A stretch of 32,220 bases of DNA, taken from assembly GCA_036005325.1 (NCBI GenBank), contig DASYQR010000053.1:1-32220 (forward strand), in the 5' to 3' direction. Below, in pieces: positions 24,991-31,540 of the stretch (position 1 is its first letter; every line of letters begins with the position of its first letter). The stretch is from SCTG01 sp036005325. Its GTDB lineage: Bacteria > Nitrospirota > Nitrospiria > Nitrospirales > NS-4. The translations under genes and the position numbers were made by a program. The notes beneath the pieces were generated by a model. It saw nothing but the letters and a program-made list of their open reading frames with translations, did no database searches and was not told where the DNA came from.

Positions 24991-25018
24991 TTGAATGTAG
25001 TCGTATCTACAACATAAT
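24991..25018 (+). promoter_or_regulatory. Promoter-like sequence with internal inverted repeat
   Basis: TTGAAT (24991-24996) and CATAAT (25013-25018) are 16 bases apart. The spacer carries the inverted repeat TGTAG-TCGTAT-CTACA (24996-25011), a possible operator. It points toward the hairpin at 25025. Confidence 0.4.
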
Positions 25019-25024
25019 AAATAA

Positions 25025-25054
25025 CATGTCGCCTTCCGCTCCAAGGACGACATG
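25025..25054 (+). ncRNA. Strong hairpin right after promoter; possible small RNA start
   Basis: CATGTCG and CGACATG pair perfectly, and inside them CCTT pairs with AAGG around a 7-nt loop with one bulged A. It begins seven bases after the -10-like hexamer, so a transcript from that promoter would start at the hairpin. No ORF with a good start follows. It could instead be a transposon or recombination end. Confidence 0.25.
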
Positions 25055-25274
25055 CGGCGAACATCCACCGGCACTGAAGCGGCAGATCTGGCCGGTTTCG
25101 GGTTCCCGAGCGGCAGGCAACCGGCATTCAAACGGCAGTCTACGGGGCTAAAACAGGGGGTCGCTGCCGCCTCGGCAGGCAGGTGGCTCCGTGCCTACGC
25201 ATTGAACCGACGAGACTTACGGCCCGAGCGTGCTTCCCATGGCAACCGGCAGCGGACCAGAAAAGGCCAGTTCG

Positions 25275-25434
25275 ATGCCGCTTCCTGGGCCTTTTTCGGG
25301 AGGTCGATGCCGCATAAAGGGCACCTCCGGAGAGGGGTATGCCGCTAGACGGTACTTTGGCGGGAGGTCGATGCCGCTAGATCGACCCTGGCGCGGAGGG
25401 CGATGCCGCTTCCTGGGCCTGGCCTATCCGGTCA
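25275..25434. repeat. Five-unit tandem array with exact 32-bp period
   Basis: ATGCCGC begins at 25275, 25307, 25339, 25371 and 25403, exactly 32 bases apart each time. Bases before it are conserved as GGAGG-x-CG in most units, giving a junction near GGAGGTCGATGCCGC; the remaining half of each unit varies. Units 1 and 5 share TTCCTGGGCCT. The period is about three helical turns, as expected for repeated protein-binding sites (iterons, terminase sites or transposase sites at an IS21-type end). The last unit runs into the direct repeat at 25424. Confidence 0.8.
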
Positions 25435-25516
25435 ATAAATCACTGGGGCTTCGTCCAGGACAGGACGCCTCGTCCAACAAATCCCGGGCACTTTTACCCA
25501 ACTCACCGGGATTGCT
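25424..25516. repeat. Direct repeat A flanking phage-type module
   Basis: The 20-base block CTATCCGGTCAATAAATCAC is identical to that at 30084-30103, and the similarity continues with substitutions for about 70 further bases up to a shared TTGCT. It lies 11 bases past the stop of the terminase large subunit. Confidence 0.8.
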
Positions 25517-25527
25517 GCCGGTCCACC

Positions 25528-27138
25528 TCAAAACCAGATGATCTTCGGGTCCCACATATCCGCTAGGCGATTGGCCGCCATCCAGGCGTAGGTGAAGGCC
25601 AGGGAGAAGTGGTCGGGCCCGGTGCGGATGTATCTGAACCTCTGGGCTCCCGTCTCTTCGTCCTCGTCCAGGATCTTGGCGTCCGCCGCCATGTGCTGGG
25701 CGAACTCCACGACGATGGGGGTCTGACGAGGCAGGACCACCCTTTGCCGCCGAACAGCATCCCGGGAGGCGTCCAGGGCCTCGGTCCGATTGACTTGGAC
25801 CATCATGGTTCTGTAGTCCCAAAGGGTTGAGCCCCGTTGATGCTCGTTGAAATAGTTCATGTAGACATGCCCGAGGTGACGCAAGGTGAACTTCCGTGTC
25901 TCGTGCGTCTCGGGCAGCCCATCGATGACGCACCTCTGCACCTTGAAGCGAACCATGAGATCGTCGAGGCCCGAGAAGTCGTGGCAGACGGCCAGGTGGA
26001 TGAGGTGCTGGCGAGACTCGTCCTTCTCATCGCACCAGAGCAGGACCGCGTGGAGCTCCCGGCCGGTGTCGACGCCCATGACGCAGCGAGATTCTCCTTC
26101 GACGCGCTCGCGCATCGTGGCCTCGCCGCAGAGGTTCAGGACTGACATGATGTCCAGCCGGCGCTCGAGGTCGGCCCAAGGAATCCCGATCTTCAGGTTG
26201 TAGAACCGGTCTGGGTAGCGGGTGGTCCGGTACTCCTTGAGGATTTCTCCGGGGTCCACCTTGCTAGAGAAGAGCTGGGAGATGCGGTAGCCGTGTATGG
26301 GGCGGTCGGGGAGGTCGGCCACCCACTCGCCCTGGTCGACGTCGAGCGCGGCCTGGCAATGCGGGCAGGCCAGGATGCACGACCCGTCCTCGCGGGGCAG
26401 GATGATCCGGACCTCCTCGCCGATTTTCTTCGGGAACTCACGCTCCGGGGCGGTCCATTTCCCGCAGGCGGAGCATTTCAGGGTCCAGTGCCGCTGGTCG
26501 CTCTTCTGGTAGCTCTCGTCTACGCCGTAGTCCGGCAGGGAGGGGTTCGACACCTCGATGACTCGCTTGTAGTCGCTGTGCGACAGGCGTTCCAAGGCCA
26601 GGGCCTTGTCAATCGGGTCCGTCTCGTCCAGCTCATCGAAGATAAGCAGATCGGCAGGAACGGACTTCATCCCCACAGTTGACTGCATCCCCCGCATGTA
26701 GAGGTGGGCGTCACCAATCTTCTTCAGGCCGGTCGTGTCCGTGTCGGTCATCATCCGGGACAGGAACGGGTTGTCTACCAGGAGCGGCGTGACCCGGCTC
26801 CGGCTGAAGTCCAGAACATCGGTGCGGGTCGGGAAGAAGTAGATGACGTTCAGCCCGGTCGCGCACGCGTGCAGGCTCCGGAGAATGGCGTAGGTGCTGC
26901 CGCCGACCTGAGCCGCCTTGCTGACCACGACGTGGGGCGACTGGTCGTCGTAGATGGCCCGCAGGTATTCGTGTCCCTTGAAGCTGAAGGGCCGGCCCTC
27001 GAGGCGGATGCGCTTCAGGGCCCAGGCGGCCAGGGGGTCAGTGAGCGACCTCGTCGCCGGGCTCGCCAGTTCCGTCGTCCTCCGCTTGAGGTAGCGCGTC
27101 GAAAATGGCACGACGGATCCGATCGCGGGTTTCTTCAT
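25528..27138 (-). CDS. Phage terminase large subunit, GpA-like
   Basis: A 536-residue packaging motor. The ATPase has a deviant Walker A (SKAAQVGGST, 73-82) and Walker B LLIFDELDE (164-172). A zinc site follows (CSACGKW and CPHCQAAL, about 222-260), then the RNase H-like nuclease with MGVDTGRE near 350 and, at the end, HFSLAFTYAWMAA. Length and domain order fit the lambda GpA family (about 600), a little short at the N-terminus. The ATG at 27138 overlaps the preceding gene by 101 bases; a weak site lies 11 bases upstream, so a later start is possible but no better codon is visible. TerL cuts concatemers and pumps DNA into proheads. No portal, protease or capsid gene follows: only repeats lie downstream. 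Confidence 0.93.
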   Translation of the reverse strand: MKKPAIGSVVPFSTRYLKRRTTELASPATRSLTDPLAAWALKRIRLEGRPFSFKGHEYLRAIYDDQSPHVVVSKAAQVGGSTYAILRSLHACATGLNVIYFFPTRTDVLDFSRSRVTPLLVDNPFLSRMMTDTDTTGLKKIGDAHLYMRGMQSTVGMKSVPADLLIFDELDETDPIDKALALERLSHSDYKRVIEVSNPSLPDYGVDESYQKSDQRHWTLKCSACGKWTAPEREFPKKIGEEVRIILPREDGSCILACPHCQAALDVDQGEWVADLPDRPIHGYRISQLFSSKVDPGEILKEYRTTRYPDRFYNLKIGIPWADLERRLDIMSVLNLCGEATMRERVEGESRCVMGVDTGRELHAVLLWCDEKDESRQHLIHLAVCHDFSGLDDLMVRFKVQRCVIDGLPETHETRKFTLRHLGHVYMNYFNEHQRGSTLWDYRTMMVQVNRTEALDASRDAVRRQRVVLPRQTPIVVEFAQHMAADAKILDEDEETGAQRFRYIRTGPDHFSLAFTYAWMAANRLADMWDPKIIWF

Positions 27139-27610
27139 CTGCCACGTTCTCCTTCACCGACTCGATGAAAGCGTCGATCAGACGGCGGATTTCTGCCTGG
27201 GCCTGCGCCCTCACTCCTTCCTCCGTCTCGCCGTTGGCGGACATCCCCTTGGCCACGCGCTGGCCTCTCTGGGCCCGCTCCAGGATGCCGGCAAGCCGAT
27301 CCATGTCCCGCACGGACATCGCCTTCTTAGCCTTGAGCTCCTCTGCGAGCTTGGCCAGCAGGACCTCCCAATAGCGGAAGTGGCGGACGTTCAGGGTGAC
27401 CCGGTCGGTGGCGATCTTCTCGACGAACATCTGGGCCGCCCGGCGATCGATCTTGAGCAGCAGGCCGTCCCAGTCCTCTTGACGGCGCCACAGGCCCACC
27501 GTGTGCGCTTTGACGGCCAACCTGGCGGCGATCTCGGAGTTCAGCCGAATCTCGCCGGTCAGGAACAACCGGCGGGCCTCTTCACGCGTCTTGCTTGATA
27601 CCTTCGCCAT
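27038..27610 (-). CDS. Terminase small subunit-like DNA-binding protein
   Basis: A 190-residue protein starting at an ATG with GGAGAGGT five bases upstream. The N-terminal 45 residues form a helix-turn-helix (NSEIAARLAVKAHTVGLWRR), the usual DNA-recognition part of small terminase subunits. The middle is a long charged helical region (about 60-150), suitable for oligomerisation, and the acidic tail (EDDGTGEPGDE) could contact the large subunit. Position directly before TerL and overlap with it support the assignment; sequence signature alone is modest. Confidence 0.72.
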   Translation of the reverse strand: MAKVSSKTREEARRLFLTGEIRLNSEIAARLAVKAHTVGLWRRQEDWDGLLLKIDRRAAQMFVEKIATDRVTLNVRHFRYWEVLLAKLAEELKAKKAMSVRDMDRLAGILERAQRGQRVAKGMSANGETEEGVRAQAQAEIRRLIDAFIESVKENVADEETRDRIRRAIFDALPQAEDDGTGEPGDEVAH

Positions 27611-28274
27611 CCGACCTCTCCTGCAGGAATCGCTTCGCCAGGTTGGTCAGCCCTTTCGCCTTCCGATCGCGCCCCGGCGTGCCGTCGCTGGCAAGCTCGA
27701 CCGCCTGTTCGATGAGCTCCTCCTGCTCGGGCGTGACGACGAAGTTCATCACCCGCGGCAAGACCTTCTCGGCTGCCTCGGCCTGGTCGTCGAGGAAGGC
27801 GGCGACCTCTTCGGCGGGGAACTCCAGCAGCGCATGCAGCTCCTCCAACTGCTTGTCCGTCTCGGGGAGTAGGCCGGCCAGGTCGTCCAGACTCATCTCG
27901 CCCAGGAGTTCGTGGACGAGCTCGGCGCGTCTGAGCGGCTGGTCCTGCCCCTGCAGGCGATTGAGCGTGGCCAGCAGCAGCCTCGCCTCGCGGTCGTTGA
28001 CCTCCCAGACGTCGCAGCGGGCTTCGGTGTGCCCGAGGTCCCTGAGCACGGCAACACGGTGGTGGCCGTCGAGGACCTGGTACTTGCCGGGCTCGTCGGG
28101 ATGGGGCCGGACGACCAGGAAGGGGTAGCGGCCCGTCCGCTTGATGTGGGCCCGGAGCTTGGACTGCAGGTCGGGCGGCATGACGTTGCTGTTGAGCGGG
28201 TGCGCGACGAGATCATCCAGTGGGACCATGCGCGGTCCTACTCGAACCGGCGCCTTCGTCCCGGTGTCACTCAT
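27582..28274 (-). CDS. ParB/sulfiredoxin-like nuclease-fold protein of phage type
   Basis: A 230-residue protein. AAGGAGG lies eight bases before the ATG. Residues about 15-100 have the ParB N-terminal fold: VPLDDLVAHPLNSN, then VLDGHHRVAVLRDLGH with the GxHR motif (here GHHR), followed by TLNRLQGQD. The C-terminal part is helical and ends in a basic segment. Such ParB-like proteins are common next to terminase small subunits in phages, where they act in DNA processing or transcription; there is no ParA, so plasmid partition is unlikely. It overlaps the methylase by eight bases (ATGAGTGA) and the small terminase gene by 29. Confidence 0.82.
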   Translation of the reverse strand: MSDTGTKAPVRVGPRMVPLDDLVAHPLNSNVMPPDLQSKLRAHIKRTGRYPFLVVRPHPDEPGKYQVLDGHHRVAVLRDLGHTEARCDVWEVNDREARLLLATLNRLQGQDQPLRRAELVHELLGEMSLDDLAGLLPETDKQLEELHALLEFPAEEVAAFLDDQAEAAEKVLPRVMNFVVTPEQEELIEQAVELASDGTPGRDRKAKGLTNLAKRFLQERSDGEGIKQDA

Positions 28275-30060
28275 GGCGGGTTCCTCCTTGACTCCCAGGA
28301 GGCTGTGGGGGGATCTTCACGCCATGCTGAAACACCCCGGGCCTGCTCCCTTCATCGTCTCGGTGCACGGAGGCTTCAACGAGGATGGCGTCTGGTTCAT
28401 CGATGCGCGGCTCAGGTTCCCCGGCCGCCGCAAGGTCGTCGGTGCCCTTTTCGGTCGCGGACTCCATGCCCTCCTGGAGGCCATCTATCGAGAAGAAAGG
28501 CGTGGGCGGGAGCAGGGTGCCCTCTGGGTTCGCGTCCACCTCGAAGCCGGAAAGCTCGTGAAGGACTTCCCCGTGGAGGACGTCCTGCCTGATTTCGACT
28601 CCTTCTTCTAAGCCCCTCTGGCACAACGCAGCATCCCGGTCCCACCCCACCACCAAGCGCTCCCGATCCCGCTCGTTCTTGACTTCGCGTGCGTCGAGAG
28701 GGAGAGTGGATCGATGCCCTTCGACAAGAGGAAGTTCGATCCCTTCAGAGTCTCGGTGGAATCCGCGTTCACCCAAGAGGGTGTTTGGTTGATCGAGGCT
28801 AGTTTGCGGTTCCGCGATGGCCCGCCCGCTTTGGGAAGCGACCTTCTCGGTGCCGGCCGAGTCGCACTCCTCGAAGCCATCGCTCGGGAAGGCATGCGGG
28901 GTCGCTCGCTGGGGGCTACCAAGGTCCGAGTCACCCTGGAGGGACACGACGTCTTCGCTCCCTCCGTCGAGGATCCCGACGGCGGCCTGCCCGTCGCCTG
29001 AGTTCTCCCGCACGACAGCAGCATCCGCGTCCCATCCCACCACTAGGAACTCCCGGTTCTCCCGCTTCTTCTCCTCCGTGGCCACCGCCGGCAGGTGCTG
29101 GTACTTGATGGCGATTGCCTTCGTCTGGCGCCCGAGCTTCGTCATCTTCGCTTCCAGCTCCTCGATGGTCACGACCTCATTGCCGAGGCTCAGGATCCAG
29201 AGGGGGATGTGCGTCGCCCGCACGAACAAGCCGTCCAGCATCGACGCGCCGGTCTTCGCGGTGAATGGGCTCGTGGCCCGCGTCGTCCCCTCCAGGAGCT
29301 GGTCAATGACCCGGTACTCCTTCTCGTAGCTCATGACGCCCGGATACGGCGGGTCGAAGTAGGCGACGTCCGTCTGGATGGTTGGCAGCGCCTCGAGGAT
29401 GTCCGCCTTCATCACTCTGGCCTCGCCCTGGAAGACGCCGGCGTTGATCTGCTGAGCTAGGTCCCAGAGCCTCGCAGGAGTAGTTAGCCGGAATGCCTCC
29501 GTGTAGTGATAGAGGCAGCTCTCGGTGATCGACTCCCACTCGCCCGTGCTGGCTCGATGAGCGGTGCCCGGGCGGACCTGGCTCATGGGGTGCGCCAGGA
29601 GCGCCACGCGGATCGCCAGGAGCCGCAGTAGCGCGGCCTTCGCAACATCAGCCGTGCACCCGGCCGTCTGGAAGGCCGAATCTAGGAAATGCCCGACGTT
29701 CGCTGTGAAGACGGACGGGACGAGCTGCGACTCGATCCTTCCAGGCGGGCCCGATCGGGGAGCCAGCAATCGCAGAACGTCCTCGCGGCTCAACCTGACC
29801 CTCGAGTTCTCGATAACGGCCTTTCCGACGACGATCGACCGCTCGGCGATGTCGGTGGCGATGACCTTGAACCCCTGCGCCTTGGCCCCGAGCGACACGG
29901 AGCCGCCACCGAGGAACGCATCCAGGAACGTCAAGCTGGGCCACAGCCGCCGAGGGACGACACGGTCGATCTCCCGGAAGATGAGCGGACACAGGCGGCG
30001 CTTCCCACCGAGGTAGGGGTATAGCGCCGACCACATCTTCAACTTCCTGCCGCGTCGCAT
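28267..30060 (-). CDS. D12-class DNA adenine methylase (Dam-like) with anomalous C-terminal tail
   Basis: A 597-residue frame whose first about 345 residues are a complete D12 methylase: YPYLGGKRRL (14-23), FLDAFLGGGSVSLG (45-58) with AdoMet-binding GGGS, DPPYPG (236-241) and REFLVVGWD (336-344), where relatives usually end. It methylates adenine, typically protecting phage DNA. The remaining 250 residues are low-complexity, acidic, and antisense to two plus-strand genes; REFLVVGWDADAA recurs there as RERLVVGWDRDAA. The tail is open but probably not a folded domain. The ATG at 30060 has GAGGT six bases upstream; an ATG at 30036 is also plausible. The stop overlaps the ParB-like start, so the frame as it stands is coupled to the next gene. 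Confidence 0.85.
   Translation of the reverse strand: MRRGRKLKMWSALYPYLGGKRRLCPLIFREIDRVVPRRLWPSLTFLDAFLGGGSVSLGAKAQGFKVIATDIAERSIVVGKAVIENSRVRLSREDVLRLLAPRSGPPGRIESQLVPSVFTANVGHFLDSAFQTAGCTADVAKAALLRLLAIRVALLAHPMSQVRPGTAHRASTGEWESITESCLYHYTEAFRLTTPARLWDLAQQINAGVFQGEARVMKADILEALPTIQTDVAYFDPPYPGVMSYEKEYRVIDQLLEGTTRATSPFTAKTGASMLDGLFVRATHIPLWILSLGNEVVTIEELEAKMTKLGRQTKAIAIKYQHLPAVATEEKKRENREFLVVGWDADAAVVRENSGDGQAAVGILDGGSEDVVSLQGDSDLGSPQRATPHAFPSDGFEECDSAGTEKVASQSGRAIAEPQTSLDQPNTLLGERGFHRDSEGIELPLVEGHRSTLPLDAREVKNERDRERLVVGWDRDAALCQRGLEEGVEIRQDVLHGEVLHELSGFEVDANPEGTLLPPTPFFSIDGLQEGMESATEKGTDDLAAAGEPEPRIDEPDAILVEASVHRDDEGSRPGVFQHGVKIPPQPPGSQGGTRHE
28324..28611 (+). CDS. Small hypothetical protein, paralogue A, antisense to methylase tail
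   Basis: A 95-residue protein (PFIVSVHGGFNEDGVWFIDA at the start, then ALLEAIYREERRGRE and VRVHLEAGKLVKDFP). It is paralogous to the gene at 28714. Aligned codons differ mainly at third positions where residues are the same: the RGR, VRV and LLEAI stretches all use different synonymous codons, and one Leu-Arg pair differs even at first positions (CTCAGG against TTGCGG). That pattern shows selection on this strand, not on the overlapping methylase frame. The fold looks beta-strand then helix. Function is unknown. The ribosome site is weak (GGGGGGA 12 bases upstream). Confidence 0.65.
   Translation: MLKHPGPAPFIVSVHGGFNEDGVWFIDARLRFPGRRKVVGALFGRGLHALLEAIYREERRGREQGALWVRVHLEAGKLVKDFPVEDVLPDFDSFF
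28324..28681. repeat. Tandem duplication, copy A (small gene plus methylase end)
   Basis: This segment aligns with 28714-29071, offset by 390 bases. It includes the small plus-strand gene and, beyond its stop, a diverged copy of the end of the methylase gene (CAGCATCC-x-GGTCCCA, CCACCA). The right limit is approximate. Confidence 0.75.
28714..29001 (+). CDS. Small hypothetical protein, paralogue B, convergent with methylase
   Basis: A 95-residue paralogue of the gene at 28324, with PFRVSVESAFTQEGVWLIEA, then VALLEAIAREGMRGRS and VRVTLEGHDVF. GAGAGGGAGAG lies about nine bases before the ATG. It ends about 28 bases past the point where the methylase domain proper ends, so the natural arrangement is probably two convergent genes. 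Function is unknown. Conservation against its paralogue is at the protein level on this strand. Confidence 0.68.
   Translation: MPFDKRKFDPFRVSVESAFTQEGVWLIEASLRFRDGPPALGSDLLGAGRVALLEAIAREGMRGRSLGATKVRVTLEGHDVFAPSVEDPDGGLPVA
28714..29071. repeat. Tandem duplication, copy B
   Basis: Partner of the 28324-28681 segment. It contains paralogue B and the genuine 3' part of the methylase domain. Divergence is substantial at synonymous sites, so the duplication is old or the copies were acquired from two related phages. Confidence 0.75.
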
Positions 30061-30083
30061 CGTTGACCTCAGGAGGCGAGCGA

Positions 30084-30175
30084 CTATCCGGTCAATAAAT
30101 CACGGGCAGGCCGTGGCGGATAGGACGTCTCGCCCAAGAAATCCCACGCAAATCCGCCAAACTCGCCAGCTTGCT
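30084..30175. repeat. Direct repeat B flanking phage-type module
   Basis: Second copy of the repeat at 25424, with 20 identical bases at its left edge. It lies 24 bases upstream of the methylase start, in the divergent gap to the small gene at 30285. Within this copy CTATCCG (30084-30090) and CGGATAG (30117-30123) form an inverted repeat that is not kept in copy A. Confidence 0.8.
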
Positions 30176-30284
30176 CCATTCCTCCAGAACCCGCGCCATG
30201 CCTGCACTTCGGCCTTGACTTGTTCCCCACGCAATGCCCTGCTTGTCCGCGACGCGGGATGCTCCCCGCGAGAAAGGAGGAGGA

Positions 30285-30503
30285 ATGGACAAGCGCATCA
30301 ACCGTGGGACGGAACGCGAGCAGGCCGTCTTCTTCGGCAAGCTCTACGGACGTCTCGTCGGCGCGACCGTGGTGGCCTTCGAATGGGATGGCGAGCTCCC
30401 AATTTTCATAGTCCGCCTCGCGAACGGCCAGCGGCGAGAGATCGCCATTCAGCAGGACCCCGAAGGGAACGGCCCCGGCTTTATCGCGGGGCTCGAGGAC
30501 TAA
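30285..30503 (+). CDS. Small phage-type hypothetical protein
   Basis: A 72-residue protein. AAAGGAGGAGGA immediately precedes the ATG, so this start is preferred over one at 30234. The sequence is compact: a basic helix (MDKRINRGTEREQAVFFGKL), then strands GATVVAFEWD, IFIVRLANGQRREIAI and GNGPGFIAGL. I recognise the general type from phage and prophage gene sets but no function. It is divergent from the methylase and 28 bases upstream of the ribbon-helix-helix-like gene, probably its operon partner. Confidence 0.7.
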   Translation: MDKRINRGTEREQAVFFGKLYGRLVGATVVAFEWDGELPIFIVRLANGQRREIAIQQDPEGNGPGFIAGLED

Positions 30504-30531
30504 CCGCACCACCAACAAGGAGGACACGCAC

Positions 30532-30807
30532 ATGGAACCGAGCACCGAGAAGGCCAGCAAAAAAACCGCGAAGGCTGCGAAGCTGAAGACGCAGAAGGAG
30601 CCCAAGCCCAAGAAGGAGAAAGCGCCCAAGGAGCCGCTGGTCGTCTTCGCGTTCCGCCTGAGCGAGGCCGATCGCGACCGCATCCACAAGGCCGCGGGGC
30701 CAGCCAAGGCGACGAAGTTCGTCCGCGCCGCAGCACTCGCCGCCGCCAACCAGGACAGCAAGGTCTTCGACGAGCTTGTCGCGCAGGCCAAGACCAACCT
30801 CAAGTAG
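30532..30807 (+). CDS. Lysine-rich small protein with ribbon-helix-helix-like core
   Basis: A 91-residue protein. AAGGAGG lies eight bases before the ATG. Residues 1-35 are a Lys/Ala/Pro-rich basic tail (KASKKTAKAAKLKTQKEPK), a likely non-specific nucleic-acid-binding arm. Residues about 36-75 (VVFAFRLSEADRDRIHKAAG, then TKFVRAAALAAA) fit a strand followed by two helices as in ribbon-helix-helix DNA-binding proteins. A regulator of the neighbouring phage-type genes is inferred. Its stop overlaps the end of the convergent deoxyribosyltransferase-like gene by eight bases, and a hairpin follows. Confidence 0.7.
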   Translation: MEPSTEKASKKTAKAAKLKTQKEPKPKKEKAPKEPLVVFAFRLSEADRDRIHKAAGPAKATKFVRAAALAAANQDSKVFDELVAQAKTNLK

Positions 30808-31177
30808 TTCCCGCCTCTCTGCCGCCCCCGCGCACGATCGGGGGCGGTTCTCCGGTGAGCGCCGACGCACTCTCGTCATCGCCAGCCACGACCGGGATGC
30901 CGAGTCGACGGGCCTCGGCGATCTCCAGGCGCATTCCCTCTGTTGGCACTCCGTAGGTCATCACCTCGTCAGACAAAGCGATGAGCTTCAAGCAGAGACG
31001 AAGTGCAAGATCTCGCTCTGTGCCCTCATTTAGGAATGCGGACAAGAGAATCTGGGGTGCAAGCGGGAGGTGCCCCTGCAGTGCTAGTCGGCGAGCAATC
31101 AGTTTGACCAGCGCCCGGTTGCGATCTGGGTCGCCCCCGTAGGGATGGGAGATAAATATCGCTTGGCCTCGCGTATG
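30800..31177 (-). CDS. Nucleoside 2-deoxyribosyltransferase-like (DUF4406-type) gene lacking a standard start
   Basis: The frame is open from 31177 to the stop at 30800-30802 and reads IFISHPYGGDPDRNR near its beginning, then GHLPLAPQILLSAFLN, SDEVMTYGVPTEGMRLEI and AEARRLGIPVV. This is the whole DUF4406-type fold: a first strand with a SHPYGGD loop, D in the second half and the T-x-GM-x-x-E-[IL]-x-x-A motif. Relatives are phage-encoded and are thought to act on nucleosides or nucleotide sugars. No ATG, GTG or TTG precedes the first strand: only ATA at 31159 fits. A TTG at 31045 would remove the essential N-terminal half. It is a decayed gene or one using an unusual start. Confidence 0.6.
   Translation of the reverse strand, partial: HTRGQAIFISHPYGGDPDRNRALVKLIARRLALQGHLPLAPQILLSAFLNEGTERDLALRLCLKLIALSDEVMTYGVPTEGMRLEIAEARRLGIPVVAGDDESASALTGEPPPIVRGGGREAGTT
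30822..30847. terminator. Strong hairpin, probable bidirectional terminator
   Basis: CCGCCCCCG and CGGGGGCGG pair over nine bases around an 8-nt loop, 14 bases past the stop of the ribbon-helix-helix-like gene. The following TTCTCC is only a weak T-run. On the minus strand it lies inside the end of the convergent gene. Confidence 0.5.
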
Positions 31178-31266
31178 TCACCTCGGGGGAACCTTCCGGA
31201 GCGCTCGGCCATGAGATACACTGGCCCTAACAATCTCGACAACGACTCCCAAGCCGGAGAGCGCCA

Positions 31267-31539
31267 ATGCCCAAAGGAAACAGGAGACCTCGAAGGCTCT
31301 CATTTGAGATTTCCAGTCAGCTTGCTTTCAACAAGCCCCTGCTTCTTCAGGCGAGAATGACCGGTCGGATGACAATAACCATCGAATGGGATCGCCACGT
31401 ATCTCACGAGAGGTCCGTTAATCAATTCGCCCAGATGGACAAGGCAATCCGCTACAAATTAGACAGGCTCGATCAACTAGACCAGGAGGTCAAAGTGAGC
31501 TTCCCCCGATTGAGTGGACACTATCTGAAAGGCGGATAA
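31267..31539 (+). CDS. Hypothetical gene interrupted by IS3-family element
   Basis: A 90-residue frame with GGAGAG eight bases before the ATG. The sequence is basic at the N-terminus, then includes MTITIEWDRHV and a helical segment (MDKAIRYKLDRLDQLDQEVK). I do not recognise it. The last ten codons (RLSGHYLKGG) are contributed by the left end of the insertion element starting near 31511, so the native C-terminus is missing. Coding status is moderately supported only. Confidence 0.4.
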   Translation: MPKGNRRPRRLSFEISSQLAFNKPLLLQARMTGRMTITIEWDRHVSHERSVNQFAQMDKAIRYKLDRLDQLDQEVKVSFPRLSGHYLKGG

Positions 31540-31540
31540 G

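Larger units (their letters stand above)
24897..25270. other. Non-coding stretch between toxin operator and 32-bp array
   Basis: No supported gene. It holds a promoter-like pair with a hairpin just after it (24991-25054) and two near copies of CCGGCA-[TC]T-x-AA-x-CGGCAG at about 25068 and 25121. The compositional pattern resembles the end of a mobile element more than decayed coding sequence. Confidence 0.45.

Noticed and set aside
25275..25434. The 32-bp periodic array as a CRISPR
   Set aside because: The period is far too short for repeat plus spacer, only about half of each unit is conserved, and no cas gene is present.
27582..28274. ParB-like protein as a plasmid partition protein
   Set aside because: There is no ParA gene and the setting next to terminase genes is typical of phage ParB-like proteins.
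28267..29028. The methylase tail as a real extra domain
   Set aside because: It is low complexity, in register antisense to two genes that show protein-level conservation, and relatives normally end near REFLVVGWD.
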